Assembly: GCA_964614605.1 (NCBI GenBank)
Contig: CAZTLU010000024.1
Coordinates: 1 to 22,584, forward strand
Length of the DNA: 22,584 nt
From: Fimenecus sp964614605
Lineage (GTDB): Bacteria; Bacillota; Clostridia; Oscillospirales; Acutalibacteraceae
Reading direction: 5' to 3'
The notes beneath the pieces are model-generated. The model ran no database searches. It had not been told where the DNA came from and worked only from the letters and a program-made list of their open reading frames with translations. Position numbers and translations under genes: made by a program. This document shows positions 21,357 to 22,584 of this stretch, one piece after another. How positions within the stretch are numbered: the first letter of the stretch is position 1; every line of letters starts with the position of its first letter.

Positions 21357-22052
21357 ATGATTAACTATTCACATGAAGTTGAAAAAATGTGCTGTGTTAA
21401 GAAAGGACCTCACCATGGTCCCGCTCCCATCCCCGAAGAAGGCAAATGGGTAAAGGCTTATGAAATCAAAGATATTTCAGGCTTTTCACACGGCATCGGC
21501 TGGTGCGCACCTCAGCAGGGCGCTTGCAAGCTTACACTTAACATTAAAGACGGCATCGTTGAAGAGGCTCTTGTTGAGACTCTCGGTTGCTCAGGTATGA
21601 CTCACTCAGCTGCTATGGCTGCTGAAATTCTTCCCGGCAAAACTCTTCTTGAGTGCCTTAACACAGACCTTGTTTGTGACGCTATCAACACAGCTATGAG
21701 AGAAATCTTCCTTCAGCTTGTTTACGGTCGTTCACAGTCTGCATTCTCAGAAGACGGTCTTGTTGTTGGTGCAGGTCTTGAGGACCTCGGTAAAGGTCTC
21801 CGTTCACAGATTGGTACAATGTTCTCAACAAAGGTTAAGGGCGTTCGTTATATGGAAATGGCAGAGGGCTATATCACAAGAATGGCTCTTGATGCTGATG
21901 ACCAGGTTATCGGTTATGAGTTCGTTAAGCTCGGTAAGATGATGGAAGATATCCGTCACGGCACAGATGCTGCAACAGCTCTTAAGAACAACACAGGTTC
22001 ATACGGTCGCTTTGCAGATGCTGCAAAGTACATTGACCCCAGAGAAGAATAA
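21357..22052 (+). CDS. NifU/IscU-like iron-sulfur scaffold-type protein
   Basis: IscU-like proteins hold nascent Fe-S clusters on three cysteines and pass them on. This 231-residue protein looks like a diverged member: GWCAPQQGACKLTLNIKDG (C50 and C57) and LVETLGCSGMTHSAAMAAEIL (C78) correspond to the first two conserved cysteine regions. No Cys lies beyond C107, so the usual third ligand is missing; C100 and C107 are earlier than expected, and C12-C13 lie at the N-terminus. The C-terminal part (about 135-231) is longer than in IscU. I chose the ATG at 21357 after AAAGGAG; the longer frame from 21279 starts within the promoter. It is followed after 18 bases by a GGGtGRT-family gene, a constant pairing in Clostridia as I recall. 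Scaffold function is inferred. Confidence 0.85.
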   Translation: MINYSHEVEKMCCVKKGPHHGPAPIPEEGKWVKAYEIKDISGFSHGIGWCAPQQGACKLTLNIKDGIVEEALVETLGCSGMTHSAAMAAEILPGKTLLECLNTDLVCDAINTAMREIFLQLVYGRSQSAFSEDGLVVGAGLEDLGKGLRSQIGTMFSTKVKGVRYMEMAEGYITRMALDADDQVIGYEFVKLGKMMEDIRHGTDAATALKNNTGSYGRFADAAKYIDPREE

Positions 22053-22070
22053 GAAAGGGAGGACATTATA

Positions 22071-22584
22071 ATGGCTAATGATGTAAAATTCGAAGGCAAA
22101 GAGAGACGAATGGCTAAAATCGAGAAATGTCTTGCTGAGTATGGTATTGCTTCTCTCGAAGACGCAAAGGCTCTTTGCGAATCAAAAGGTATTGATGTTG
22201 AAAGCATCGTTAAGGGCGTTCAGCCCATCGCATTTGAAAACGCAGTTTGGGCTTACACACTCGGTGTTGCTCTTGCACTTAAAGAGGGTGTAAAGACTGC
22301 TTCTGAAGCTGCTGCTGTTATCGGTAAGGGTCTTCAGGCTTTCTGTATCCCCGGTTCAGTTGCTGAACAGAGAGATGTTGGTCTTGGTCACGGTAACCTT
22401 GGCGCAATGCTTCTTAAAGAAGAAACAAAGTGCTTCGCATTCGTTGCAGGTCACGAATCATTCGCTGCTGCTGAAGGCGCTATCGGTATCGCAAAGACAG
22501 CTAACAAGGTTCGTAAAGAACCCCTCCGCGTTATCCTTAACGGTCTCGGCAAAGACGCTGCTATGATTATTTCAAGAATCAACG
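22071..22584 (+). CDS. GGGtGRT-family protein, cut by window end
   Basis: The first 171 codons are present; the frame is open to the window edge, and the family is about 330 residues long. The family is named for a GGGtGRT motif that lies in the missing half. The visible part matches it well: FENAVWAYTLGVALALKEGV (about 56-75), LQAFCIPGSVAEQR (about 88-101), GLGHGNLGAMLL, CFAFVAGHESFAAAEGAIGI and VILNGLGKDAAMIISRIN at the end. Biochemical function is unknown. The start at 22071 has a strong AAAGGGAGG (22054-22062) right after the NifU-like stop, so the two are co-transcribed and likely work together, perhaps with the GGGtGRT protein as a client or partner in Fe-S cluster handling. Confidence 0.92.
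   Translation, partial: MANDVKFEGKERRMAKIEKCLAEYGIASLEDAKALCESKGIDVESIVKGVQPIAFENAVWAYTLGVALALKEGVKTASEAAAVIGKGLQAFCIPGSVAEQRDVGLGHGNLGAMLLKEETKCFAFVAGHESFAAAEGAIGIAKTANKVRKEPLRVILNGLGKDAAMIISRIN

Overview
The window reads as a piece of chromosome from a low-to-moderate GC, Gram-positive anaerobe of the Clostridia, most likely an Oscillospiraceae/Ruminococcaceae-type gut bacterium. This rests on the clostridial gene neighbourhoods (rpsO-pnp, a YwiB-like gene before argS, a NifU-like gene before a GGGtGRT gene), strong AGGAGG-type ribosome binding sites, SigA-type promoters, secreted proteins with Thr-rich linkers, and intergenic space filled with short palindromic repeats. No rRNA, tRNA, CRISPR array, transposase or integrase was seen.

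Layout. 1-2970: rpsO with a leader that looks able to switch between two folds, then a 350-base gap holding a perfect hairpin and a ~160-base nested palindrome, then pnp and a bidirectional terminator. 3016-8065, all on the minus strand: ahcY, a RING-like/DUF2628 membrane protein and galU in a tight operon, followed by a membrane-anchored amidase-signature enzyme with its own promoter. 8226-9254 (+): a DUF4474-like lipoprotein with a run of 16 Thr. 9441-11855 (+): glgP, alpha-glucan phosphorylase. 11945-15498: an accessory stretch with a visibly AT-rich pair of orphan genes (one secreted), a small Cys-containing membrane protein, a TraX-family membrane protein co-transcribed with a small XRE repressor, a divergent DUF6809-like small gene, and a small protein with a possible PH/GRAM-like fold. 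15529-15721: an array of mini-hairpins separated by the heptamer TCGATAT/ATATCGA, running into the stop codon of an uncharacterised 292-residue protein. 16685-20010 (+): ddl, a YwiB/DUF1934 gene and argS in one operon. 20009-21158: a zinc-ribbon/DUF4429-like/SHOCT gene enclosed by near-identical 33-base inverted repeats. 21279-22584: a NifU-like protein and the first 171 codons of a GGGtGRT-family protein, cut by the window edge.

Working together. The housekeeping genes cover translation (S15, ArgRS), RNA turnover (PNPase), the SAM methyl cycle (AhcY), UDP-glucose supply (GalU), glycogen breakdown (GlgP), peptidoglycan precursors (Ddl) and probably Fe-S biology (NifU-like plus GGGtGRT). The most informative non-coding signals are the rpsO leader, where one segment can pair with either an upstream segment or the Shine-Dalgarno sequence, and the XRE control region, where three 16-base operator-like palindromes sit exactly on two divergent promoters. 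At least five distinct families of short intergenic repeats occur; none was compared with a database here.
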